Positions 1 through 7,358 are shown, counted from the first letter of the stretch. The stretch is DNA of 24,809 nt from an uncultured Clostridia bacterium (GCA_937891215.1 CALAEU010000081.1:1-24809), one strand, 5' to 3'. Program-made: numbers and translations. The notes: generated from the letters alone by a model not told the origin.

Positions 1-65
1 CAGTCCTGCGGGAACCCCCTTGATTTATATTGTTTTATGCGGTCTGCGCTTTTTTACATCCCCTT

Positions 66-1208
66 TTATTTCATTAATGATTCACTTACTGCTTTTTCGA
101 AATTACGTGCAGATTCATTTCCTGCGCCACCGTCAAAAAGTGAATTTTTCATATACACAGCTGCAATATTATTTGTAGGGTCTATCCAGAAATGGGTACC
201 GAAAGCCCCGCTCCAACCGAAAGTGGCAACCGGTAAATCTTCATAAGCTTCACTGACTATTACCCGAACCCCCAGCCCCCATCTTTCGCTTCCGGGCATT
301 ATTTCTTCACAAACAAAAGGTGTGTGCAGTAATTTAAAAGCTTCTTCTCCAAGAATTTGCTTTGTTGGTGCTTTCCCATTATTCAAAAGCATCCTTGCGA
401 ATTTTGAATAGTCAGAAAGGGTTGATACTAATCCGGCGCCACCAAGATAATGTGTACAGGGAAAAGCTGAAAAGACACAGTTTTCAAGCATTTTCTCAAC
501 AGAATTTCTGCCATCCACCCTATTGTGCATAGCAATCGTTTTTTGCCATTGGTCCCGAGTCAGAACAAAAGCAGTATTCGTCATACCGCAAGGCTCAAAA
601 ATTTCTCGGGTTAAAAATTCCTGATAATCGGTTTTAGTCACCTTCTCAATAATTTTCACTAATATATCAAAAGCACCCGTTCCGCTATATTGTTGCTTTG
701 TTCCGGGTTCAAAATCCAAGCCGATTCGTGAATAAAATTCAACTGTGGCATCAAGGCTTTTTCTCTCTTCGGCAGTAAATTCAGCCTCCTTTAAAGGCTC
801 ACTACCGATTCCTGATGTATGAGTAAGCAAATTGCAAACAGTAATTTCATTTTGCGCTTCACCTAAATCTATCAGACAGCCTGATTCTGTAATTTGCGTG
901 ATATGAACATCTTTAAATTCAGGTAAGTATTCCGAAACCTTATCAGACAGAGATAGCAATCCCCTTTCCACAAGAATAAGCGTTGCAACTGCCGTAACAG
1001 GCTTTGTCATAGAAGCAAGACGAAATATTGTGTTCTCGGTAACAGGCTCCGTATTATCTACAGACATAGTACCAAAGCATTTTTTATAAACTTCTTCATT
1101 ACCTTGAATAACGCAATATGCCGAGCCAAATACCTTATGATTATCAAAATCATATTTAGCTGCTTTTTCTATATTGGTTTTTAGTAATTCTTTATTTAAT
1201 TTATTCAT
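66..1208 (-). CDS. Beta-lactamase-fold serine hydrolase (class C / EstB-like)
   Basis: A 380-aa protein of the serine beta-lactamase / penicillin-binding-protein fold. The nucleophile motif is visible as SMTK (SxxK) in RLASMTKPVTAV about 70 residues in. A YSGTG segment sits in the usual second-motif (YxN/YxG) position, and the C-terminal part has GWSGAFGTHFWID, which matches the HxG/GxxG region of class C-like esterases. I see no signal peptide, so a cytoplasmic esterase or peptidase is more likely than a drug-hydrolysing beta-lactamase. The start is set at the ATG at 1208, which has AGGTGA about five bases upstream; a GTG at 1217 is also in frame but overlaps that site. The gene belongs to the host flank. 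The exact substrate cannot be told from sequence. Confidence 0.85.
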   Translation of the reverse strand: MNKLNKELLKTNIEKAAKYDFDNHKVFGSAYCVIQGNEEVYKKCFGTMSVDNTEPVTENTIFRLASMTKPVTAVATLILVERGLLSLSDKVSEYLPEFKDVHITQITESGCLIDLGEAQNEITVCNLLTHTSGIGSEPLKEAEFTAEERKSLDATVEFYSRIGLDFEPGTKQQYSGTGAFDILVKIIEKVTKTDYQEFLTREIFEPCGMTNTAFVLTRDQWQKTIAMHNRVDGRNSVEKMLENCVFSAFPCTHYLGGAGLVSTLSDYSKFARMLLNNGKAPTKQILGEEAFKLLHTPFVCEEIMPGSERWGLGVRVIVSEAYEDLPVATFGWSGAFGTHFWIDPTNNIAAVYMKNSLFDGGAGNESARNFEKAVSESLMK

Positions 1209-1344
1209 TAAAATCACCTGAAATAAATAACTACCAAATATTATACGCTAACACTCTGAAAAGTAAAGAAGGTAACATGTCAGATACAACATTAACGCTT
1301 TTCGACAAGTTTTGCATTGGGTACATAGTTTTGTAAAAAAGAGT

Positions 1345-1373
1345 AACAGCAGAGCAAATTACACTATGCTGTT
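1345..1373 (-). terminator. Weak hairpin after the membrane-protein gene
   Basis: AACAGCA and TGCTGTT face each other across 15 bases. On the minus strand the stem is followed by a short T-rich run, so it could end the transcript of the gene at 1378-2382. The stem is short and the call is tentative. Confidence 0.3.
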
Positions 1374-1377
1374 TTAA

Positions 1378-2382
1378 TTAAAATTTCTCTGTTATATCAA
1401 TCAGTTCACCAATATCCACTAAAAGCTCATCCATACTTTGGTATATTTCAGATTCATACGACTTAAAAAGTGTATAATCTGAAGCAAATTCTTGCATTAT
1501 ATAATAAACTGATTCGTCATCCAGATAACCAAAAACAACAATTCGACCTGAGCAATCATAATCGGTATAAACTTTTAGAATACAACCAAATAGTAGTGGT
1601 TTTGTTTCTATAATGCTCCTTCGAATATCATATTTTAGTTTTTCTATTGGAACATTTTTCTTACCGGTTTTTTGTGCAAAATAAAAAGTTATAACAACTG
1701 TAGCAAATTCTATTACACACATAATCGCAAAGACTGTCCAATCAATGTTACTGAATTCGTGCATTTCTCTTTCTCCGGTCAAAAATACTGTGATAAAGAT
1801 ATTGATAAACATTAAAGCCAAACCGGAACAAACATATACAATGCCTTTTTTTCTTTCAGATTTCAATTTATTCAATTCTTCAATTAATTTTTCTGGTTGC
1901 TGAGTAACATTAAATTCTATGCCCTTACGAATAAAAGAACAAAGTTCCCAAGAATTTTCAACACCCATAATGGTATAGCATTTACCCTCTTTTATTTTAA
2001 TAGTTAGTGTATTGACTTGTGCTAATACGAAATCAACATCTGAAATATGACAATCAATTTTACCTATCCAATGGTATTTTCCTTTTATGCGACCGTTATC
2101 TATGTAAAGATATGCTTTATAATTAAAGAACAGAGAAAAAACACTAAACAAACAAATAACTATTCCAAAAACGATGCCAACAAAAAAACCACCCAAGGTA
2201 GTTTCACCATATATAAAACTCAAAAAAACAAATAACCCAATTATAAATATTCCGCTAAGAAGACATATGATTCTATCTGCATTCTTGTTTTTAAAAACCG
2301 CATTCGTTTCTAATAATAAAATATCAGAAGAAACAGAAGTTTTATATCCCAGTTTTTTATATATGAAAATTACACTTATCAA
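1378..2382 (-). CDS. Unrecognised membrane protein, apparently frameshifted near its start
   Basis: I do not recognise the family. The 334-codon frame has two hydrophobic hairpins (about residues 40-85 and 185-230) separated by a soluble stretch, and a soluble, acidic C-terminal domain of about 100 residues. This suggests a four- or five-helix membrane protein with a cytoplasmic tail. The first possible start in this frame is a TTG at 2382 with no ribosome site. A good site (GAGGTGA, 2429-2435 on the minus strand) precedes a TTG at 2423 in another frame. That frame reads 14 codons, then stops just after a run of six T (plus-strand A run 2381-2386). One extra T would join the frames into an N-terminal membrane helix. 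The true gene is therefore probably 1378-2423 with a one-base deletion, either real or a sequencing error. Confidence 0.6.
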   Translation of the reverse strand: MISVIFIYKKLGYKTSVSSDILLLETNAVFKNKNADRIICLLSGIFIIGLFVFLSFIYGETTLGGFFVGIVFGIVICLFSVFSLFFNYKAYLYIDNGRIKGKYHWIGKIDCHISDVDFVLAQVNTLTIKIKEGKCYTIMGVENSWELCSFIRKGIEFNVTQQPEKLIEELNKLKSERKKGIVYVCSGLALMFINIFITVFLTGEREMHEFSNIDWTVFAIMCVIEFATVVITFYFAQKTGKKNVPIEKLKYDIRRSIIETKPLLFGCILKVYTDYDCSGRIVVFGYLDDESVYYIMQEFASDYTLFKSYESEIYQSMDELLVDIGELIDITEKF

Positions 2383-2481
2383 AAAAGTACAATACCGAGA
2401 TACAAATAAATACCCTCGTTCAATTATTTCACCTCTTTAAATTAATTATATTGCATTTAATTTCAAAAGTAAAGTTGAGCA

Positions 2482-2510
2482 GTATAATTTCCCTTTAATC
2501 ACAAATACTA
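2482..2510 (+). promoter_or_regulatory. Possible sigma-G promoter of spoVT
   Basis: GTATA (2482-2486) fits the sigma-G -35 pattern GHATR. After 17 bases AATACTA (2504-2510) fits the -10 pattern CATnHTA except for its first base. In Bacillus subtilis spoVT is transcribed by sigma-G, so such a promoter is expected 35-60 bases ahead of the gene. The match is short and AT-rich, so the call is modest. Confidence 0.35.
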
Positions 2511-2545
2511 ACAACATAATTTGAGTTTAAGGAGAATGATATATA

Positions 2546-2722
2546 ATGAAAGCTACTGGGATTGTGAGAAGAATAGATGATTTGGGAAGGGTTGTTATTC
2601 CGAAAGAAATTCGTAGAACTTTAAGAATTCGTGAGGGAGACCCCTCACATATATCATTGTCACTCGACGAAAAGTTTATGTTTGCTCTCAAAGCATTTAT
2701 TGACAGAACCGTTGGTATATAA
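2546..2722 (+). pseudogene. spoVT: 5' fragment of spoVT fused to the recombinase tail
   Basis: Codons 1-33 (beginning MKATGIVRRIDDLGRVV and ending REGDP) are the AbrB-type swapped-hairpin DNA-binding domain of SpoVT, the forespore regulator that acts with sigma-G. The frame then enters element DNA at the GA of codon 32 and continues for 25 more codons to a TAA at 2720, giving a 58-aa chimera. The ribosome site AAGGAGA lies at 2529-2535. The rest of the gene is found after the element at 21351-21797, and joining the two gives 179 codons against about 178 in B. subtilis. The 25 foreign codons are the natural 3' end of the element recombinase. They may still fold as a beta-hairpin completing the AbrB domain, so the chimera may not be inert; that part is inference. 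Confidence 0.9.
2631..2663. repeat. attL, left attachment site
   Basis: Host coding sequence GTGAGGGA runs into the crossover dinucleotide GA (2639-2640), followed by CCCC and the right attP arm TCACATATATCATTGTCAC (2645-2663). The same GTGA-GG-GACCC pattern is found at the other end of the element (21343-21355). The GA core was chosen because it is the exact centre of the palindrome formed when the two element ends are joined. Confidence 0.88.
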
Positions 2723-2732
2723 GGGTTTATGC

Positions 2733-2765
2733 ACAGCATCTTGATTTATTCAAGGTGCTGTTTTT
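2733..2765. terminator. Terminator at the element left end
   Basis: ACAGCATCTTG and CAAGGTGCTGT form an 11-bp stem (one G-T pair) with a seven-base loop, followed by TTTTT on the plus strand. In the integrated state it ends the spoVT-fragment transcript. In the circle it lies just after the restored recombinase stop codon. It also lies at the end of the convergent relaxase gene. Confidence 0.8.
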
Positions 2766-4191
2766 ATCTGTCTTTTGTGCAATCAAGAACGATATCCAAT
2801 GCCTTCATTTTTTCATTTATAAAGATTTCGGCATTTTCGAGAGCAGTTTCATACTGTTTTAGAGATTGCTCGATATCGTCTAATTGTTTTGTTTTTAGGA
2901 CAGCAGAAACATCATTACTTAAAGACATAATATTTCTTGCTTGTGTTTTAAGTTCTTTATTCGCTACCTGTAACTTTTCAAGTTCATTTTCGTGATAAAA
3001 ATTTGAAATAGCAATAAACAAAACTTGCAGTAATTTAAATGCTTTAATAATTATAAAATCTGTACTGTTCGTAATCCCATTTAAAATACTTGCTATTCGT
3101 TTCTTTTCTAAATATGATGTTTGTCTAGCATCTTTTATTTTTTGCCATAACAAATTTTTATTTTCTCTATAATACTCAAAATATGTACTCGTGTAGTCCT
3201 TGTAGTCTTCCCAAGATGATGCAAGGACTTGTTTTATTCGTTCGTTTTGACTGCGATATTCTGCAACATCTGCTTTGAGCGATAGATTTTCGATATGTTC
3301 AGAAAAAGCATTCTCAATTCCATTATTTTTCAGATATTCAACTAATTCATCTTGATACCTTAATAACTCCCCTGCTTTATCGTCTATGAGCATTTGGTCT
3401 TTCTTACTTTTTTCTTTTTCCTGTGACAAAATATATTCTTCTTTATGCAGATGTTTTTTTGAATGTTTCCCTTCGATAATGTTTATACCGTGCTTTCTGG
3501 CAATCTCGCTTAAAATCTCTCTTTCCCTATTTTGAAAGGCAATCGAACCATTATCGCCTGTTGTACCAGATGTTAATCCCTGTTGCTTAAAAGCACCATT
3601 TTCAGAAACCCGAACAGGCAATCCCCGACCTTCAATATCTGTCCAACTTATATAGTCCAAATGTATATGTGCAACAGATTTTTCATCCCTATGCAAATGA
3701 CTTGAAAAGACAAACAAGTGTGGATTTCTTTTTTGAAATTCAGACATATACTCATTTAAAATATCGACAGTAACTTGTTCTCTTTCGCCACCAGAAGCAA
3801 AAGCACCATTGTAGGCATCATAATTACCAACAGAAACAATAATTTCATAAAAAGGTTTTGGATATCTGGATTTTATTCTCGAAAGTTCTTTTGTGCTTGC
3901 TCCTCTTGATTTTGCTTCTTGATACTTTCGCTCTCCTTCTTCATATTGTTTTTGAATATGTTCAAGGTAGTTGCTTATCTGCCTACTTGGTTTCTTACCT
4001 GAATTATACTGCTCTAATGCTTCATCAAATAAATAATGATAAGCATCTTGGAGAGACATATCTACATAACACACATTTAAATCTCTTCTGCTGGCATCTG
4101 AATGAGGCACAGGAATAGTTCTTCTATTATGCCCCAAATGAGCAGATGAGCAAGTTCCTTTATGAAAACTCACAGTTAAATCATACGGCAT
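2764..4191 (-). CDS. MobV-family (Mob/Pre) relaxase
   Basis: A 475-aa DNA relaxase that should nick oriT and lead one strand into a recipient. Near the N-terminus HNRR (residues 21-24) matches the HxxR motif of MobV proteins, in which this histidine is the proposed nucleophile (His22 in pMV158 MobM). SRRDLNVCY (about 34-42) matches the following conserved segment. HLHRDEKSVAHIH (165-177) is the HxDE...HxH metal-binding motif III. Residues from about 240 to the end are rich in K, E and Q and look coiled-coil, the usual MobV dimerisation region. The start at 4191 has AAGGAGA about seven bases upstream; an in-frame extension to 4332 would run through the likely oriT and is rejected. The gene is alone on the minus strand and divergent from the ribbon-helix-helix genes. 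Confidence 0.88.
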   Translation of the reverse strand: MPYDLTVSFHKGTCSSAHLGHNRRTIPVPHSDASRRDLNVCYVDMSLQDAYHYLFDEALEQYNSGKKPSRQISNYLEHIQKQYEEGERKYQEAKSRGASTKELSRIKSRYPKPFYEIIVSVGNYDAYNGAFASGGEREQVTVDILNEYMSEFQKRNPHLFVFSSHLHRDEKSVAHIHLDYISWTDIEGRGLPVRVSENGAFKQQGLTSGTTGDNGSIAFQNREREILSEIARKHGINIIEGKHSKKHLHKEEYILSQEKEKSKKDQMLIDDKAGELLRYQDELVEYLKNNGIENAFSEHIENLSLKADVAEYRSQNERIKQVLASSWEDYKDYTSTYFEYYRENKNLLWQKIKDARQTSYLEKKRIASILNGITNSTDFIIIKAFKLLQVLFIAISNFYHENELEKLQVANKELKTQARNIMSLSNDVSAVLKTKQLDDIEQSLKQYETALENAEIFINEKMKALDIVLDCTKDR

Positions 4192-4244
4192 AACACCATC
4201 TCCTTTCTTATTTAATATAAGTATGACAAATTTCTTTTTATTCC

Positions 4245-4340
4245 AATTGCTTCGCACATTGTAATAACCCAATATTACGACTGTCCGTACCAGACATTCG
4301 GTTGGGCTACTCCGTAGGGGTAACTTTCGCACAGTACATT
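4245..4340. other. Candidate oriT upstream of the relaxase
   Basis: The gene-free 230 bp between the divergent relaxase and ribbon-helix-helix genes hold a patch richer in GC than its surroundings. It contains a small hairpin CTAC-TCC-GTAG (4308-4318) and a direct repeat TTCGCACA at 4251-4258 and 4326-4333. MobV origins usually lie just upstream of the relaxase gene, so this is the natural place for the nick site. The position is inferred from context and the exact nick cannot be assigned. Confidence 0.5.
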
Positions 4341-4421
4341 TTCTCCCAATTTAGATCAATATTTATCATTCTTATATTAAGCGAATAAGCAACATTACTT
4401 TTACAAGAAAGGAGTTATCAG

Positions 4422-4718
4422 ATGGAAAAGAAAACGGATATTCGCTGTTATGTTTCAGCAGATTTCAAAAAGAAAATCAAACAAATCGCACTTGATAAAA
4501 ACACATCTGTAAATAAACTTCTTAATGACCTTCTGCACAGAGAATTTGACGAACCCAATTCAGAAGCAAGGTTAAAAGAAGAATTAGATGTGATTTTATC
4601 GAAATTAAGCAACAGTGCTACCCTCTCTAAAAACGAGCGAGAAACACTAAAACAACGAAAACGAGAAATAAAAATGATATTGAAAGGAGAAAATGAAAAT
4701 GGAGAAAAACAAGATTGA
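4422..4718 (+). CDS. Ribbon-helix-helix-like DNA-binding protein
   Basis: A 98-aa basic protein. The N-terminal 40 residues have the ribbon-helix-helix pattern: a short strand (TDIRCYVSADF), a helix (KKKIKQIALDKN), a turn (TSVNK) and a second helix (LLNDLLHREF). The rest is a charged helix. The ribosome site AGAAAGGAG is at 4406-4414. It starts a three-gene set that reads away from the relaxase and ends at the terminator at 5224. In MobV and plasmid systems such small proteins bind oriT as relaxosome accessories or repress the mob genes; either role is inferred. It overlaps the next gene. Confidence 0.65.
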   Translation: MEKKTDIRCYVSADFKKKIKQIALDKNTSVNKLLNDLLHREFDEPNSEARLKEELDVILSKLSNSATLSKNERETLKQRKREIKMILKGENENGEKQD

Positions 4719-4920
4719 ATTAAAAGAAATAAAGATTTATTTAGATCCCGACACAAAACAACAATTACAGATGATGGCAAAGGCGAAGAACACTTCACTT
4801 AGAACTTTTATTAAAGACACATTAGTACAGGTATGCGATATAACTTTTCTAAATACCGAGTTACGAAACTTAAAAGTTGAAGCATCTGAAATCATTGATA
4901 AAACAAAGAAATTAAAGTAA
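4699..4920 (+). CDS. Second small ribbon-helix-helix-like protein
   Basis: A 73-aa protein with KEIKIYLDPDTKQQLQMM, then AKAKNTSLRTFIKDTL, again a strand-helix-helix arrangement, followed by a short charged helix. It overlaps the 3' end of the preceding gene. Two ATG codons are possible. The one at 4699 lies nine bases after AGGAG (4685-4689) and is preferred to 4693, which is only three bases away. It probably works with, or as a partner to, the preceding ribbon-helix-helix protein, but that is inference. Confidence 0.6.
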   Translation: MEKNKIELKEIKIYLDPDTKQQLQMMAKAKNTSLRTFIKDTLVQVCDITFLNTELRNLKVEASEIIDKTKKLK

Positions 4921-4931
4921 GGATGGTTATT

Positions 4932-5231
4932 ATGGATAACGAAAAAAGAATAAATCAAGTTATGCTGTGGCTTGAAGAGCAAGACCTTCGTGACGAATTA
5001 AAATTCAGAGGAAGACAATTGAACTACCATAAACTGTTTCTTAAAACTTATCTCGTTAAATCTATTGCCGTTTATCTAAATATAAGTGGCAATGGAGAAA
5101 CAGATTATTCTATCCGAATAAGAGGAATGTGCCAGATGTTACTATTTATTTGTGAGGAATTTGATTACCTCGACAAGCGACAGATTGCTAATTATAAAAA
5201 AATACTTTATAAAAACAATGAATGCTCATAA
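4932..5231 (+). CDS. Small hypothetical protein of the mobilization region
   Basis: A 99-aa, mostly helical, charged protein that I do not recognise. It begins MDNEKRINQVMLWLEEQ and has no membrane segment or obvious metal ligands. The ATG at 4932 is preferred over 4923 because AAGGA (4919-4923) lies eight bases ahead of it. It is the last gene of the three-gene set, and its stop codon lies inside the stem of the terminator at 5224. Confidence 0.55.
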   Translation: MDNEKRINQVMLWLEEQDLRDELKFRGRQLNYHKLFLKTYLVKSIAVYLNISGNGETDYSIRIRGMCQMLLFICEEFDYLDKRQIANYKKILYKNNECS

Positions 5232-5259
5232 GCGATTTTGCTTATGAGCAAATTTTTTT
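5224..5259 (+). terminator. Rho-independent terminator
   Basis: A perfect 10-bp stem GCTCATAAGC / GCTTATGAGC with a GATTTT loop, followed by AAATTTTTTT. It ends the 4422-5231 gene set and separates it from the primase gene. Confidence 0.92.
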
Positions 5260-5312
5260 CGTCAGCAAATCTTTCATTCTTATTTCAAATAAGTTTGAAA
5301 GGAGTTATTTGC

Positions 5313-6680
5313 TTGAATGTTTATGAAATTCTTTTTCCAGCAAACGAGGAATATCAAGGTATGGTTCATCTCGCTGTTTTAAATAAGAATAAAGAGATGA
5401 AAAGTTTGGGCAGTTATCTTCCAAAAGATTTACCAGATAGAATCGAAACCCTAAAAATAATGAAAAGTATGAACTATTACATCACAGCAAATTCAACATG
5501 TACTTACACCAAAAGACGACTCACGAATCTATTTTCATTAAACAACATCGTTTTAGATTTCGACATTCACGGAAGGATGAACCAACACCTACGAAATGAG
5601 TTAATTGATGAATTCGTGTGGAGAATAAAACGAGACTTATTTTTTATTGAGGGTAGTTTCAAATTGCCATTACCAAACATATTACATAAAACCGGCAGAG
5701 GCATACAAATGTGGTGGCATATCAATTCGGCATCAAAACAACTACAATTTATATATCACGAAATTATAGAAAACCTCGCAATTATCTTCAAAGACTTTTT
5801 AAGTGAATATCCAAAATTAGAAAAACATATTGAAATTGATGTTTCTGCAAGTAAGAATTCTGTTGGATTATTCAGATTATTTGATACCTATAACACACAT
5901 ACAGGAACGAAAACAGAAATTGAAATATTACACGAAAAGGGTTTTGATATAAATCAACTAAACCAATCACTTCGCAATCATCCTGTTGCAATAGAAAATT
6001 GCATACCCAAAAAAGATAAACCTCATAAAAAGAAACAGAATGTTTGCAAAGCCGAAAACAAATATTTCAATAACAATGAGCAAAATGTTACAAAAGGCAG
6101 ACAAACACAATATCAGCGAGGTTGTTATGATGCCCTACATAGAAAAAGACTTGCTTTTATAAAATGGTGGTCATTGGAATTGGATGATATCATTGGCAAA
6201 AGAGACCTCTTACTCTATTACGGATTTAATGCTGCGAAAGAGATAATGTCCACCCCAGAAGCAGAAAAGTGGTGCTATCATTTAAACGATTCATTCGAAG
6301 AATCTCTTGATAGCATCGAGTATATTTTCAAAGAAATTCAGAACCCTTTTCATATCAGAAGTAATGTATTTTTTGAAAAATTAGGAGCATCAGAAGAAGA
6401 TATAAAAAGGTTTGAAAAAGAATATTCAAAACACTCGGTCAATTTGACACGAAATATGGAAATTCAAAAACGAAAGAAATTGAAAGATAAACAAAAAGAG
6501 ATAGCACGAGAATTATTGAAAATTGGCGAAAGTTATAAAACCATTTCTGAAAAAGTCGGACTATCAACCTCAACAATTTACAGATTAGCAAAAGAAATTG
6601 GAAATAAAAAAACAGAACAAAAACCGTGGGAAATTCTCGGAATTAGCAGAGCAACTTATTATCGGAGAAAAAAGTTATGA
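5313..6680 (+). CDS. Primase-like replication protein (AEP superfamily) with C-terminal helix-turn-helix
   Basis: A 455-aa protein, probably the element's replication initiator/primase. NNIVLDFDIH (residues 77-86) gives the hDhD metal-binding pair (D82, D84) of archaeo-eukaryotic primases. LHKTGRGIQMWWHI (124-137) matches their glycine-histidine strand, EIDVSAS (174-180) supplies a third acidic residue, and GLFRLFDTYNTHTG (185-198) is the arginine-containing strand common in plasmid and mobile-element primases. The C-terminus has a resolvase-like helix-turn-helix (IARELLKIGESYKTISEKVGL) and a second short helical motif ending in SRATYYRRKKL, likely for origin binding. The start is a TTG at 5313, eight bases after AAAGGAG; an upstream ATG at 5238 lies inside the preceding terminator. 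The stop codon lies inside the first copy of the 18-bp repeat. Confidence 0.7.
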   Translation: MNVYEILFPANEEYQGMVHLAVLNKNKEMKSLGSYLPKDLPDRIETLKIMKSMNYYITANSTCTYTKRRLTNLFSLNNIVLDFDIHGRMNQHLRNELIDEFVWRIKRDLFFIEGSFKLPLPNILHKTGRGIQMWWHINSASKQLQFIYHEIIENLAIIFKDFLSEYPKLEKHIEIDVSASKNSVGLFRLFDTYNTHTGTKTEIEILHEKGFDINQLNQSLRNHPVAIENCIPKKDKPHKKKQNVCKAENKYFNNNEQNVTKGRQTQYQRGCYDALHRKRLAFIKWWSLELDDIIGKRDLLLYYGFNAAKEIMSTPEAEKWCYHLNDSFEESLDSIEYIFKEIQNPFHIRSNVFFEKLGASEEDIKRFEKEYSKHSVNLTRNMEIQKRKKLKDKQKEIARELLKIGESYKTISEKVGLSTSTIYRLAKEIGNKKTEQKPWEILGISRATYYRRKKL

Positions 6681-6688
6681 GAAAAAAT
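6671..6688 (+). repeat. 18-bp repeat, copy 1
   Basis: AAAGTTATGAGAAAAAAT. The TGA stop of the primase gene lies inside it. It is also the start of the first long leader repeat. Confidence 0.9.
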
Positions 6689-6797
6689 ACAATGAATTCT
6701 CCGTTTTACATACTTATTTCATAAATCAAAATCGCATAGGTAATCTATATTAAAAAAACCTAAAATCCTTGATTGCGAAGAAAGGCAATGATTTATG
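6671..6797 (+). repeat. ~125-bp leader repeat, copy A
   Basis: Aligns from its first base to the ATG with 16078-16204. Both start with the 18-bp motif. After a divergent spacer both contain ACATACTTATTTCATAAATC and TCGCATAGGTAATC, then a similar A/T- and CCT-rich stretch, then GAATGATTT or CAATGATTT directly before the ATG. The genes downstream are unrelated, so the conservation is in non-coding DNA. It could be a shared promoter/leader or the footprint of a duplication that flanks the cargo. Confidence 0.85.
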
Positions 6798-7208
6798 AAA
6801 AAGGAGTTATATAAAATAAAAGTGAAAAAATATATGACCGAAAAATCATCTCATAACTTTGATTTTATGGAGAAATACAACAACAATGAACCAATGCCTT
6901 TGAGAATAATGTTCGGAGAAATCACGAATGAAACAAAAGGTATGTTTTTTATGAATTTGTATGGTGACATTGACGAAGATAATTTCGGAATATGTGTTAA
7001 ATGTGGTGCAACAATAACGAACCCAGTTAGCAGATACTTCGGAATGGGACCTTATTGTGGTGGTCATAAATATATAAACCCATTTTCGACAGAAGAAGAA
7101 TTGTTACTTGCAGTAAAGATTTATAGAACCGAATGTTTAAATAAAATTCAATGGTCAGGTTGGATCCCAAAATCAGCAATTCTTGAACAAAAAAGAATTA
7201 TATATTAA
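6795..7208 (+). CDS. Small zinc-ribbon protein, DUF6011-like
   Basis: A 137-aa protein. CVKCGATITNPVSRYFGMGPYC (residues 67-88, described by its ends) has the C-x2-C ... GxGPxC pattern of DUF6011-type short zinc domains found in mobile elements. H91 could be a fourth ligand. The flanking regions are not recognised. The ribosome site GAAAGG is at 6779-6785. The gene is monocistronic between the leader repeat and the terminator at 7221. Its function is unknown; a nucleic-acid-binding accessory role is a guess from the zinc motif. Confidence 0.55.
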   Translation: MKKELYKIKVKKYMTEKSSHNFDFMEKYNNNEPMPLRIMFGEITNETKGMFFMNLYGDIDEDNFGICVKCGATITNPVSRYFGMGPYCGGHKYINPFSTEEELLLAVKIYRTECLNKIQWSGWIPKSAILEQKRIIY

Positions 7209-7220
7209 AGGAAGAAGATA

Positions 7221-7251
7221 AACCATCTCACGTTTGTGAGATGGTTTTTTT
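7221..7251 (+). terminator. Rho-independent terminator
   Basis: AACCATCTCAC and GTGAGATGGTT form a perfect 11-bp stem with loop GTTT, followed by a run of T. It insulates the restriction-modification operon from the upstream gene. Confidence 0.92.
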
Positions 7252-7311
7252 GAGACTATTTTTCATCAAATATGTTCGTAAAGTATTATATTATACCCAA
7301 TATACAACTTT

Positions 7312-7337
7312 AAAACCAATAACAGTTATTCGGTTTT
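7312..7337. promoter_or_regulatory. Inverted repeat in the R-M control region
   Basis: AAAACC-AATAAC and GTTATT-c-GGTTTT are complementary across one base with one bulge. It lies in the 330-bp gene-free region before the R-M regulator. It could be a protein-binding site or a second weak terminator. Confidence 0.45.
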
Positions 7338-7343
7338 TAGAGA

Positions 7344-7358
7344 AACCCATATTGGGTT
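7344..7358. promoter_or_regulatory. Perfect palindrome, candidate R-M operator
   Basis: AACCCA-TAT-TGGGTT is a perfect 6-3-6 palindrome. Related half-sites CCCAATAT occur at 7296-7303 and, in CCCCAATATT, at about 7417-7426. This arrangement suggests binding by the small XRE regulator that starts the operon, but it is 110 bases upstream of the promoter and no direct evidence links them. Confidence 0.45.

Noticed and set aside
1..65. Search for a gene or terminator at the left edge
   Set aside because: The 65 bases after the serine hydrolase stop show no stem with a T run on the minus strand and no frame that can be supported.
4192..4332. N-terminal 47-codon extension of the relaxase frame
   Set aside because: It has no ribosome site, runs through the likely oriT, and the MobV fold starts normally at MPYDLTV after AAGGAGA.
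5238..5312. Upstream ATG start of the primase-like gene
   Set aside because: It lies inside the terminator hairpin at 5224-5249; the TTG at 5313 has an AAAGGAG eight bases ahead.
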